The notes beneath the pieces are model-generated. The model had not been told where the DNA came from and ran no database searches. It was given only the letters and a program-made list of their open reading frames with translations. This document shows, one piece after another, positions 26,490-35,448 of a stretch of DNA of 64,000 nucleotides (within the stretch, counting starts at the first letter, position 1; every line of letters begins with the position of its first letter). Origin of the DNA: Bin127 sp965221625. Its GTDB lineage: Bacteria; Chloroflexota; Dehalococcoidia; Lucifugimonadales; Lucifugimonadaceae. Location: positions 1,612,001-1,676,000 of the forward strand of contig OZ244903.1 of NCBI GenBank assembly GCA_965221625.1, read 5' to 3'. Position numbers and translations under genes: made by a program.

Positions 26490-29360
26490 CTATCGGGTCG
26501 GCATCAATTCGGTGGGTTGCGCGATTTCACCGGCCAGACGAATCTTGCGCTGCGCCTCGTGGTATTCGGTGCCCTGTAAAGGCGATTTGCTTATTCTCAC
26601 GGCGCAGACCTTGTATTCCGGGGTTTCCGTGATGAAGTCGTACGCGTCCGACGTAACGTCGTTCGTGCGGGTTGTGTCAGGGAATGCAAATGACATGAAG
26701 ACCAAACCCCGCGGCGAATGGTCAGTAATCCGGGCGGCGACCTTGACCTTGCCGCGTCTCGACTCGACCTCAAGGACGTCGCCGTCGTTCACATCCATTG
26801 CTTCGGCGTCGACCGGATTGATTTCGAGCATCTCGTGTGGCACGAGGAGATCGAATCCGCTCGCTTTACCGGTCTGCGTGCCGGTGTGATAGGTGGACCG
26901 TCGGCGGCCAGTAGTCAATAGCCAGGGATATTCTTCGTCGGCTACCTCCGCCGGTGGTATGTGATCTACTGGCGCGAAAAATCCGGGGAATCCGGATATG
27001 AATTCGTCGGCGTGGAGATACTCAGTGCCCGGGTCGTTTTCGTCGGCACAAGGCCATTGGATGCCTCCCTCGCGGTCGAGCCGCGCGTGGCTAAGACCGC
27101 CGTAGATGGGTGCCACGCTGCGCATCTCGTCAAACGCCTGTTCGGCGGACTTGACGGATTGAGGTTTGCCCATGTGTGCGAATAGACCAAGCAATATGTC
27201 AACGTCGGTCCGTGCTTCCCCGGGAGGATCTAGTGCAGGGCGTACCCGTTGCACTCGACGTTCGCTGTTGCTGAAGACTCCGTCAGACTCTGCGAATGAA
27301 GCTGCCGGCAGCACGACATCGGCAAGCTGAGCAGTTTCGGTCAGGAAGATATCTTGCACTACGAGAAAGTCGAGCGATTCGAGTGCTCGTCGCGCGTGGG
27401 TCGCATGCGGGTCAGAAACCACGGTGTTCTCACCCATAACATAAGCGGCTTTAACGCGTCCCCGGAGCATCTGTTCCATCGCCGTAATCTTGGTGATACC
27501 TCGGCGTTCGGGAAGCTTCTCACCCCACGCTTGCTCAAAGGCTTCGCGTATTTCTGGCTTCTCGATCTTCTGATAGCCCGGCAAGTCGGTGGGTATACAA
27601 CCTGCGTCGCCGGCACCTTGAACGTTGTTCTGACCGCGTAACGGGTTGACGCCTGCGTTCGGTACACCCAGCGTGCCACAGAGAAATCCGAGGTTGCCCA
27701 GTGATTGCACGTTGTGGGTGCCACAGGAGTGCTCGGTGATTCCAAGGGTGTAACAGATCGCCGCTTTCGGGGCGGCCGCCGCAAACTCGCGCGCAGTTTC
27801 GACGATCTCTTCAGGTGTAACGCCACAGATCTCGGCAGAATACTCAGGGGTATACATCTGTACGTGGTGTGCGAAAGCGTCGAACCCGACGGTGCGATTT
27901 TCGACGAACCACTTGTCGTACAACCCCTCATTAACGATGACATGCGCCATGGCGTTGTAAAACGGGATGTCGGTGCCGACACGTATCTGCACGTGGCGAG
28001 TTGCCCACTTGGTCAACTCGATCTTGCGCGGGTCTACGACGACCAACTTGGCACCATTCTTGACAGCACGTTTCATGCGCAACGAGATTACTGGATGCGC
28101 TTCGGTCGTGTTGGATCCGGTCACGAGGAGGAAGTCGGTTCCGGAGAGTTCCTCTATCGAGTTTGACATCGCTCCCCGTCCTACCATGACCGCCAGACCG
28201 GCGACCGTTGGGGCGTGTCAAGTACGGGAACAGTTATCGATGTTGTTGGTTCCTAGAGCAACGCGGGCGAACTTCTGCATAAGGTAGTTCGCCTCCGTGA
28301 CTACGCGCGCCGATGCCCAACAAACGATCGAGTCGGGACCAGACTCGTCAATGATGCCTTTGAACTCAGACGCGACTCGTTCGAACGCCTCGTCCCAAGA
28401 TGCGCGGCGGAATGAACCGTCCGGTTGTCTGATAAGCGGATGCCGAAGTCGTTCCTCACTTCGCACAAACTCCCAAGACGCAAACTGGCCCTTGACGCAA
28501 AGCGAGCCGCGGCTCGCGGCCGAAAAGTCAGGTTCGACGCCGACAACGTCGCTGCGGTGAGTCAACAATTCGATGCCGCATCCCACGCCACAGTACGGGC
28601 AAGTAGTTTGAGTACGATCGACGTCTTGAGCGTGGATGTCTTGCGAAATCAACTTTCGATCGGTCAGGGCACCGGTCGGACAAGTATTGATGCATTGTCC
28701 GCAGAAGGTGCAAGGCGAATCCATCAGCTGATTGCCGAAGAACGAGAAGATGCTGGATTCCTGACCTCGACCGTCGACGGTGATGGCGGATGCCTGTTCC
28801 CATTCGTTGCAGACGTTTGTGCATCGGTAGCACGCGATGCAGTAGTCGTAATCTCGTTGAATGAATGGATTGTCGTCGTGATCTGCCTTCTCGCGGGTTC
28901 GGAGATTCGGGAAGGCGTCCCGGCGCGCTTCGTATTCATCCAATGCACGGTCGAACTCAGTGGGGCCTACCTTGTTGGTGTACGGATTCTGGCTTGGGGA
29001 CGCCATCTCAGACAGCATCATCTCGAGCAGCGTCTGTCGGTAACTTCGCAAGTCAGCGGTGTGCGTTGAGACATCCATGCCGTCCGCAGCGAACGCGGTG
29101 CATGATGCCACCGTCTCCTTGCGTCCTTCGACCTCGACTTCGACAAGACACATCCGACACGTACCTTGCGGGCCGACGCGTTCGTCGTAACAGAGAGTTG
29201 GTACCTCGAAACCCGCTTCGTCCACCGCGTCCAAGACGCGCGCGCCATGGGCGCAGTCGACAGCAACGCCGTTCACGCGGACGTTGAGAGCGCGGTAGTT
29301 CCCACGAACGTTAGTCGTAGTTGACGCGGTCGATTTCGATTTGGGAGTGTCTACAGTCAT
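26490..29360 (-). CDS. Formate dehydrogenase alpha subunit, selenocysteine-containing
   Basis: One 956-residue selenoprotein gene interrupted by a single in-frame TGA at residue 381. Domains: a 2Fe-2S ferredoxin-like N-terminus (Cys near 57, 68, 71, 87); two 4Fe-4S clusters (CIACYRC near 174 and CTFCGQC near 217); the molybdopterin-domain cluster motif CPYCGVGC near 254; the Mo/W-bis-molybdopterin domain; and the C-terminal dinucleotide-binding domain from about 840. The codon after CSRT is TGA, then HAPTVAGLA and GRGAMSNS, matching where known enzymes have Sec-His-(G/A/S)-P-T-V. No Tat signal is seen, so it is cytoplasmic; the NuoG-like N-terminus suggests transfer to ferredoxin or NAD-linked partners, which are not encoded nearby. 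ATG at 29360; a GTG three bases earlier is possible. Confidence 0.9.
28188..28220 (-). promoter_or_regulatory. Selenocysteine UGA codon with bacterial SECIS-like hairpin
   Basis: The TGA (28220-28218) is followed, still in frame, by a hairpin: 28206-28200 pairs with 28194-28188 (seven pairs, two of them G-U) around the apical loop GGUCU. The loop begins 18 bases after the TGA. From memory of the Escherichia coli fdhF element, the apical GGUC and the 18-base distance are the same, and the loop G and U are what SelB recognises. The hairpin would direct selenocysteine insertion instead of termination. No SelB, SelA or tRNA-Sec gene is present in this window, so the machinery must be elsewhere. 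Confidence 0.82.
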
Positions 29361-29437
29361 CACACAAGTTAGCTCAAAACGCTGACCAACATTGTAAAGA
29401 ATTCCAATGAGCCGTTACCGGGATCCTGTAAGGTTGG

Positions 29438-30115
29438 TCAGGTTTGATCCTCGCTTGCTGTCGAAGACTCGGCTTGAATCTCGCGTATTCGATGGATGAC
29501 GAACCATATCACGATGGCCATCCCGATCAGGACGATCGGGATTGTGAAGTTACGCGTATATTCGCGCACGGTGTCGTAGTTGTCGCCGAGGACGTAACCA
29601 GTCCAAGCGAGGAACAGACACCATGGAAAGGCACCGATGAACGTGTAGACGCAGAACTTAACGACGTTCATCTCCGCGATGCCTGCCGGTATGGAGATGA
29701 AGTGGCGCACCACCGGTATGAGACGACCGACAAGGATGGTTATCTCGCCGCGATCGTTGAACCACCTGTCGGCGCGTTCCAGATCTTTGTTCGTAATCAG
29801 CAGGTACTTTCCGTAGCGTTCGATGAGTGGTCGGCCTCCCGCTCTGGAGATTGCGTATTCGACCAACGAACCGATGACGCTGCCAATGCCTCCCCAGAAG
29901 CCGGCGATCAGCACCCACTCGACGCCCAGACCTTTGTCCAGTATCAAACGCCAACCCGCGAACGGCATCACAATCTCGGAAGGTAGGGGAAAAGCGGTGC
30001 TTTCGAGTGCCATCAGCACGACCACGCCAGCCCAACCCATCAATTCATATACGGCGACGCTGAAATCGAGCAGCCAGTGTTCTACCGCTTCAATCAGCCC
30101 GATAAGGAAGTTCAA
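29438..30115 (-). CDS. DedA-family membrane protein
   Basis: 225-residue inner-membrane protein of the DedA (SNARE-associated/VTT) family, now linked to phospholipid flipping. Recognisable parts are PLPSEIVMPFAGW near residue 45, the glycine-rich FWGGIGSVIGSL, and GRLIPVVRHFISIPAG near 130, with hydrophobic segments before and after and a final span near 195-215. The start is a TTG at 30115 with little Shine-Dalgarno support, so it may be off by a few residues. It lies upstream of the formate dehydrogenase gene on the same strand with a 77-base gap; a functional link is not implied. Confidence 0.82.
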   Translation of the reverse strand: MNFLIGLIEAVEHWLLDFSVAVYELMGWAGVVVLMALESTAFPLPSEIVMPFAGWRLILDKGLGVEWVLIAGFWGGIGSVIGSLVEYAISRAGGRPLIERYGKYLLITNKDLERADRWFNDRGEITILVGRLIPVVRHFISIPAGIAEMNVVKFCVYTFIGAFPWCLFLAWTGYVLGDNYDTVREYTRNFTIPIVLIGMAIVIWFVIHRIREIQAESSTASEDQT

Positions 30116-30674
30116 TGATCTGTCCGAGGTTGTTGAAAGGAAGATGCGGTCGGGTACGAGTCAGTTGACGTGCGGAGCATCGTTCAAAGCGAAAATCGCC
30201 ACAGCCCATCGATTCTAAAGCCTCATGGACGTTAAGCACCTCGACCACGGCTAGGAGGGTAGTTTCGCGCCACAAAGATTCGCGACCTAAGATTCATGCT
30301 CTAAAGATCCATATCCTCGCAAGTCGCACGTGTCGCGAGGATTGCCGGATTCTGCCGTTCGTTGGTGGGTTTCAAGAAGTTGGTGTGTTGATCGAGCTCG
30401 TCCGGGTAGAGAATTGAACCGAGAGTCTCTGTATGGCGGACGAGAATATCTACGAAGTTCAAACAGTTTTCATACTTCGTCAAACAACCGTAAATCTATT
30501 GAGCACTGTTTCTTCGTTCGTTGCTTTCGATAGTTTTGAACAACGTCAAAACCAGTCTGCAACTATTGATATCTTGGCTATCCATTGATTAAACTTGTGT
30601 CGAAATATCGGTGAACAAGTGTGATGTGCGCTTAGATCGCACGAGAACCAAAAGCGTATGGAGGTTCCGTACCG
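30116..30674. other. 559-base intergenic region between divergent genes
   Basis: This gap separates the DedA gene (minus) from the helix-turn-helix gene (plus). It contains an 8-base-pair inverted repeat (30313-30320 with 30335-30342) with a 14-base loop that itself holds the palindrome CACGTG, and a promoter-like pair listed separately. The right half is clearly more AT-rich than the genes. A 60-codon minus-strand frame (30301-30483) has no recognisable features and is not called. No tRNA or other RNA gene could be folded convincingly. Confidence 0.5.
30566..30595 (+). promoter_or_regulatory. Candidate sigma-70-type promoter for the HTH gene
   Basis: TTGATA (30566-30571) and TAAACT (30590-30595) are separated by 18 bases in an AT-rich stretch about 80 bases upstream of the gene at 30675. 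Each differs from the consensus by one or two bases. It is the best promoter-like pair in this gap, but such pairs occur by chance and the start site is not known. Confidence 0.4.
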
Positions 30675-31367
30675 ATGGTCACGATCTCGCAGATGACGAA
30701 GAAGTCAGGCCTTAGAAACACACCCGCTCTCACTAAGGCCAAGCGAATATTCGGCGAACCGCTGGAGCGAACGTTGAAAGACAAGCTCAACTCCGGTGAG
30801 TCGACCGTTAGCAGTATCGCCAAAGAGGTGGGAGTGCAGAAGGCGACGGTCAACTACTGGTTGGCGCGCCTAGGAATAATCTACGGGCGCGTCGCCTTTT
30901 CGTGGGACGAAGTCGTACGGATTCTCTCGACCGACGAGGCGAGGTTGATCGACGAAATAATCGAAAAGGGCGTCACGACGGAGACGATCCGCAACAGTGA
31001 CCCGCGCGCGGCAAGCATCGTTCGCAAGCTTGTTGAGTTTGGCATCTCGTACGAAGACTTGGAGGCATGCACGTTCGAGCAAGCTGGTATCGTGATGCAG
31101 TTTTTTCACATGGACTTAACCGAAGAAGAGGCAGAGAGCATTGACGAGGATGCGATCCGACTCATGATCGACATCCACCAACAGGGCAAAACCACGGACC
31201 AAGTCCGGAATCGACTATACGCAGTTGACGAACTTAACGACAAAGGGATTTGGACGAACGACATCTCCGGGCTTGACGCAGAGTGGATCTCTCTCATCAA
31301 TGCTGCCCAAAGCCAAGGCGTCAGTCCAGCAAAGGTCAGAGGCATGATTGAGTTGTTGGCGCAGTAG
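30675..31367 (+). CDS. Unknown protein with N-terminal helix-turn-helix
   Basis: 230 residues, not recognised as a named family. Residues about 45-65 (STVSSIAKEVGVQKATVNYWL) look like a helix-turn-helix preceded by a basic N-terminus, suggesting DNA binding. The rest is acidic and helical, with several similar segments of the kind DEARLIDEIIEKG, DEDAIRLMIDIHQQG and DAEWISLINAAQSQG, each followed by a threonine- or valine-rich turn. These may be degenerate repeats of a helical unit. The ATG at 30675 has GGAGGT at good spacing. It stands alone between a long gap and a cytochrome gene, so it may be a stand-alone regulator; no target is evident. Confidence 0.7.
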   Translation: MVTISQMTKKSGLRNTPALTKAKRIFGEPLERTLKDKLNSGESTVSSIAKEVGVQKATVNYWLARLGIIYGRVAFSWDEVVRILSTDEARLIDEIIEKGVTTETIRNSDPRAASIVRKLVEFGISYEDLEACTFEQAGIVMQFFHMDLTEEEAESIDEDAIRLMIDIHQQGKTTDQVRNRLYAVDELNDKGIWTNDISGLDAEWISLINAAQSQGVSPAKVRGMIELLAQ

Positions 31368-31470
31368 CGTCGTCGCTTTGGTGCTGCGGTGGCGATTGAC
31401 GCTGAAGGGACATCGCGCCTGTCGTATGATTGAATTCAGTCGTCTACGGTCGATTCTGGAGAGGTAAACA

Positions 31471-32007
31471 TTGCAAACCAATCGTCTTGCTGCCGGACGC
31501 GTGCTGCGGTCAGGACACCGACTCGCGTTTGCGTGGATTGCGATGCTGTGGATTGCGATGCTACTGTTGGCGTCAACGATGTTGATGGGTTGCACAGAGT
31601 TAGCCAAACCGACCGCCACTGCGGTGCCCTTCGATCCCACGCCGGCTCCGCCTGGCACGCGTGAACTGGTACTCGCGGGCGGTGGAGACGTCGACCTTTT
31701 CGCTCTCGCACAACCCGTAGAACTACCTCCGGGCGATGCGTCTAGTGGTGAGGAACTTCACACGTCATTAGGTTGTGCTGCGTGCCACTCCGTTGGCGAT
31801 GACGTAATCGTCGGACCTGGATGGTCGGGTTTGTGGGGTCGCGCCGGCGATCGCACAGATCTTGAAGCCGAGGAATATCTGGTCCAGTCGATAACCAAAC
31901 CCGCAAGATTCATCGTGGATGGTTTCACCAACGTGATGCCTGCTTTCGACTACCTCTCAGACCAAGAACTGGCAGATCTGCTCGCATTCGTCGAAGCGAA
32001 CGAGTAG
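31471..32007 (+). CDS. Cytochrome c-type lipoprotein
   Basis: 178 residues. A long N-terminal hydrophobic segment ends at a lipid-attachment cysteine (LMGC, Cys41), then a Thr/Pro linker leads to a single class I cytochrome c domain. The heme motif CAACH is at 102-106, and the axial methionine is probably in NVMPAFDYL near 153. The protein would be anchored to the outer face of the membrane and carry electrons. The start is a TTG at 31471 with GGAGAGG upstream. No oxidase or dehydrogenase gene adjoins it, so its partners are unknown. Confidence 0.86.
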   Translation: MQTNRLAAGRVLRSGHRLAFAWIAMLWIAMLLLASTMLMGCTELAKPTATAVPFDPTPAPPGTRELVLAGGGDVDLFALAQPVELPPGDASSGEELHTSLGCAACHSVGDDVIVGPGWSGLWGRAGDRTDLEAEEYLVQSITKPARFIVDGFTNVMPAFDYLSDQELADLLAFVEANE

Positions 32008-32057
32008 CCGACTACCTAGCATCGAACGTTGTCGCGTCACCCGACGCGACTCATGTT

Positions 32058-32759
32058 TTACGCGGCCAAATTGGCGATCAGGGCCGCTTGGTATCCGGCT
32101 GAAAAACCGGCGTCAATGTTGACGACTGATACGCCGGCTGCGCACGAGTTCAACATACTGAGCATCGCCGCATACCCGTCGAGACCCGTGCCGAAACCGT
32201 TGCTGGTTGGCACGGCGATGACCGGTGCTTCGACCAAACCGGCTACGACACTCGGAAGCGCGCCCTCCATGCCCGCAACGACGACGATTACGTTTGCGGA
32301 TCTCAACTCATCAATATGTTCGAGCAAACGGTGGATACCAGCGACGCCGACGTCGGTTATCTTGTCCACTCGACACAACATCAATCTCGCCGTGATCTCC
32401 GCCTCGTCGGCGACGGGCAGGTCGACGGTCCCCGCTGAGACTATGTGTAGACCGTCTTTTACCGGTTTCAAACCTCGGTCGTCGGCCCAGATAGCACCGC
32501 AAGATTCGATGAAACTGGCACTCGGAATCGCCGAGCAAACAGCATCGGCCGCGACGCAGTTCGAACGGGTAACTAGCACCATACCCGCGTGTTCGTAGAT
32601 GCGTTTCGCGATCGCTGCGGTTTGCTCGGGTGTCTTTCCCTCGCCCATCACGACTTCGGGAAAACCGGTGCGCTGTTCGCGTTCCAAGTCAACTTTTGCG
32701 AAACCAAGATCCGCACTACGCGGTTCACCGAATTGGGAAAATTTAGCTGACTTAGGCAC
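32058..32759 (-). CDS. larB: LarB-like pyridinium biscarboxylate nucleotide synthase
   Basis: 233-residue protein with a PurE-like C-terminal domain, matching LarB, which carboxylates and hydrolyses nicotinic acid adenine dinucleotide in making the nickel-pincer cofactor of lactate racemase. The N-terminus has FAKVDLEREQRTGFPEVV and GKTPEQ, characteristic of LarB; the later part has VSAGTVDLPVADEAE and GMEGALPSVVAGL as in PurE-like domains. The start is a GTG at 32759. larC and larE, needed for the rest of the pathway, are not in this window, so the cofactor assignment rests on family similarity. Confidence 0.85.
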   Translation of the reverse strand: MPKSAKFSQFGEPRSADLGFAKVDLEREQRTGFPEVVMGEGKTPEQTAAIAKRIYEHAGMVLVTRSNCVAADAVCSAIPSASFIESCGAIWADDRGLKPVKDGLHIVSAGTVDLPVADEAEITARLMLCRVDKITDVGVAGIHRLLEHIDELRSANVIVVVAGMEGALPSVVAGLVEAPVIAVPTSNGFGTGLDGYAAMLSMLNSCAAGVSVVNIDAGFSAGYQAALIANLAA

Positions 32760-32943
32760 GTCGTTATGCCGTTAACGGTAGGTTAAAGCGTAGGTGGCGT
32801 CGAAGTGATGGTTACGCTGTATCATTACTCAATTACGAAGCGAGCATGCGTTCCCGTTTGAATAGGTGCACTTGAATCGTGATTGTAGAACTCGTGCAAC
32901 GGGCGCGTGAACGGATGGAGACCAAACATCGGGGTTGATGGCA

Positions 32944-34137
32944 ATGAAGTTGATTTGTCTGCAAGAGAGTCTGTCGCGAGGTCTGCGCGTGGTGTCGCGT
33001 GCAGTTCCGACTCGGGCAACTTTGCCAATAACCCAGAACATCATGATGGAGACCGAGGAAGCAAGGCTAAAGCTTTCAGCCACTGACCTCAATCTGTCGA
33101 TTACGACTTGGGTGGCGGCACAGATTGATGACCAAGGCGCAATCGCATTGCCCGCCCGCACTTTGCTCGACACGATTAGCAGCTACGACAGTGGGCGCGT
33201 CGAGATCGAAGCCGAAGACGACCCCTACGGTGCGCGAATAGAGACGACCACCAACATCGGCGAAGGCGTCGCCACGTCCGTAACCAACTTGCGAGGCGCA
33301 CCCAAGGACGATTTCCCACCGTTCCCTGAGGTGTCAGCGAAGCATCGGGCAACCATCGAAGCCGGCGTCTTGCGCAACGCGCTTGATCGTACGGTGTTTG
33401 CGGCGGCAGCCGATGATGCTCGACCGGTGTTGACGGGTGTGAAGATGGAGGTCGAAGGTGATCGCGCCACGTTTGCCGCTGCTGACGGATTCCGCCTCTC
33501 AATCGAATCAGCGGAGCTCATGGAGCCGTCCGAAGAACCGTTCGAGGCACTGATCCCGGCGCGGGCACTGATGCACGTTACCCAGCTGATCTCGGGGTTG
33601 GTGTCAACGGTGGAGATCACGGTGTCCCAAGACGGCGGCGAGGCGATGTTCAAGGTCGGCGAAGAGGTCGAGGTCATCACGCAGTTGATCGCCGGCACGT
33701 ATCCCGACTACAAGAGTCTGGTGCCTTCCACCTCAGATACGACTCTCACGATTCCGCTCGACGGTATCGACAGACTGGCCCGCATGAGTCAGGTGATCGC
33801 CCGAGAAGGAAGTGCGATTGTCCGAATGGTCGCTTCCAACGAAGACGGCGAGGGCAAGCTGTCCGTCACCGCGAGCGCAGAAGATGTCGGAGAAAGCGAA
33901 GGAACAATCGACGTCGACATCGAAGGCGAACCGGGCAAGATTGCTTTCAACGTTAGATTCCTGCGGGAGTTGGTTGACCACTCCTCTGGTGGTAGTTCGG
34001 CTCCCTCGCAGTCGTCGGACGACGGCGATGGCACGATCATCTTGTCCATGACGACTCCATCCAATCCGGCAGTATTCCGACTGTCGAAACACTCCGGTTT
34101 CACCCACGTCGTGATGCCGATGTACGTCCAGTGGTGA
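32944..34137 (+). CDS. dnaN: DNA polymerase III beta subunit (sliding clamp)
   Basis: 397-residue sliding clamp, a ring-forming processivity factor for DNA polymerase III. It starts MKLICLQESLSRGLRVVSRAV, close to the usual beginning, and contains LPARTLLDTISSY, AADGFRLS and a C-terminal HVVMPMYVQW typical of the last strand. The three repeated clamp folds fit the length. The ATG at 32944 is chosen because the family starts with MK, although an ATG and a TTG lie 6 and 9 bases earlier. There is no dnaA, recF or gyrB nearby, so this copy is away from the usual oriC cluster. Its stop overlaps the next gene by seven bases. Confidence 0.92.
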   Translation: MKLICLQESLSRGLRVVSRAVPTRATLPITQNIMMETEEARLKLSATDLNLSITTWVAAQIDDQGAIALPARTLLDTISSYDSGRVEIEAEDDPYGARIETTTNIGEGVATSVTNLRGAPKDDFPPFPEVSAKHRATIEAGVLRNALDRTVFAAAADDARPVLTGVKMEVEGDRATFAAADGFRLSIESAELMEPSEEPFEALIPARALMHVTQLISGLVSTVEITVSQDGGEAMFKVGEEVEVITQLIAGTYPDYKSLVPSTSDTTLTIPLDGIDRLARMSQVIAREGSAIVRMVASNEDGEGKLSVTASAEDVGESEGTIDVDIEGEPGKIAFNVRFLRELVDHSSGGSSAPSQSSDDGDGTIILSMTTPSNPAVFRLSKHSGFTHVVMPMYVQW

Positions 34138-35444
34138 TCTCTCGATCGCGCTTGCTTCGAATTGCCAGTTATCGACAACCTTGGTTTTGTTTACTCGTCT
34201 CCGTCCTCTGGTTCACTTACATCGCGTCTTGCACGTCCGTTGAACCGAGTGCAACGGTAACCATCGAAGTCCAGGTTCCATCGAACCCGACAATAGCATC
34301 GGTGCCGACTGCGACGCCGATTAACGACAAAGGTTTGACGCGTTACACGCTTGATTTCGACGAGGTTTTCGGTTCACATGTTTGGGATCGACCGATCGAC
34401 ATCGCCTTCCTGCCCGACGGCGAGTCTGCCCTAGTTGCAGAGCAAGTCGGACGTGTTTATCGCGCCTATGTCGACGGCAGATCCGAACCTGAGCTCGTCT
34501 TTTCCGTCGCCGAACGTGTAAGTCGAACTTCGAACGAGGAAGGTTTGTTGTCGTTGGCACTAGACCCGCATTTCGAAGAGAACGGGCGCGTATGGATGTA
34601 CTACTCGGTGCAACAAGGCATTCGGCGGACTCGGCTATCGTGGTTCACGGTCGACGAGTATCTTCGCGATTGGAGTGCGGAGCACGAGGTCTACGAGATC
34701 CTGCAGCCGTTCAAGAATCACAACGGTGGCGAGATAGTCTTCGACAACGACGGTCTTCTCTACTTGGGCCTCGGCGACGGCGGATCGGCTGCCGACCCGC
34801 AACGCAACGGTCAAGACTTGACCAACGTCCTTGGCACGATCGTGCGGTTCGATGTTTCGCAATCCGACGACGACAATCCGTACGCAATTCCTGACACGAA
34901 TCCGTACCTTGATGACGACGGCGTGCCGGATGAAATCTGGGCATACGGTCTCCGGAACCCGTGGCGTATGTCCTTCGACCCCGAAGGCGAATCGATCTGG
35001 ATCGGAGACGTTGGGCAGAGTTATCGTGAAGAGATTAACGTGGTTGACGTTCGAACAGGTGCTGGTTCAAACTTTGGTTGGAATCGGATGGAAGGCACCG
35101 CCTGTTTCGAGCCGCGATCTGACTGCGATAGATCCGGCATCGTGATGCCGGTCGATGAATTTCCGCCTCGCTCCGGGCACTGCTCTGTAGTTGGCGGATA
35201 TGTCTATCGAGGAGACGCTATTCCGGAGTTGCGGGGCATCTACCTCTACTCTGACCACTGCAAGGGAGAGTTGCGGTTGTTCGACCCGTCGGGCGAATCC
35301 AGTCTAGGCATCGCAGTAGGGGATATCTCAGCAACAGCAGACGGCTACGACAGTCCTGCAATCGCTTCGTTCGGCGTCGACGGTGATGGTGAGATCTACG
35401 TACTGCGGTTCGGCGGCCCGATATTGAAGCTGGTCGCTGAATAG
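34131..35444 (+). CDS. PQQ-dependent sugar dehydrogenase-like lipoprotein
   Basis: 437-residue exported protein of the soluble glucose/sorbosone dehydrogenase family (YliI/Asd-like, six-bladed propeller). A signal peptide ends at a lipid-attachment Cys34 and a Thr/Pro linker follows. The domain contains RPIDIAFLPDG, LLSLALDPHF, FKNHNGGEIVF (with the catalytic-histidine region), GLGDGGSA, YGLRNPWRMSFD and GSNFGWNRMEG, all typical. It would oxidise aldose sugars outside the cell using PQQ. Two cysteine pairs in the second half may form disulfides. The GTG start overlaps the end of dnaN; PQQ synthesis genes are not seen here. Confidence 0.86.
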   Translation: MVISRSRLLRIASYRQPWFCLLVSVLWFTYIASCTSVEPSATVTIEVQVPSNPTIASVPTATPINDKGLTRYTLDFDEVFGSHVWDRPIDIAFLPDGESALVAEQVGRVYRAYVDGRSEPELVFSVAERVSRTSNEEGLLSLALDPHFEENGRVWMYYSVQQGIRRTRLSWFTVDEYLRDWSAEHEVYEILQPFKNHNGGEIVFDNDGLLYLGLGDGGSAADPQRNGQDLTNVLGTIVRFDVSQSDDDNPYAIPDTNPYLDDDGVPDEIWAYGLRNPWRMSFDPEGESIWIGDVGQSYREEINVVDVRTGAGSNFGWNRMEGTACFEPRSDCDRSGIVMPVDEFPPRSGHCSVVGGYVYRGDAIPELRGIYLYSDHCKGELRLFDPSGESSLGIAVGDISATADGYDSPAIASFGVDGDGEIYVLRFGGPILKLVAE

Positions 35445-35448
35445 CTTC

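Noticed and set aside
26490..29363. Two separate formate dehydrogenase genes or a frameshifted pseudogene
   Set aside because: The two pieces are in the same frame, the only break is a TGA at the catalytic Sec/Cys site, and a SECIS-like hairpin follows; both halves are otherwise intact.
30395..30440. tRNA or tmRNA-like T-loop (GTTCAATTC on the minus strand)
   Set aside because: The flanking bases do not form a T-stem and no acceptor, D or anticodon arm could be built.
30301..30483. 60-codon minus-strand frame in the intergenic region
   Set aside because: No family features, no ribosome-binding site and it crosses the inverted repeat.
32760..32943. Replication origin upstream of dnaN
   Set aside because: No dnaA, no cluster of DnaA-box-like sequences and no AT-rich unwinding region were seen.
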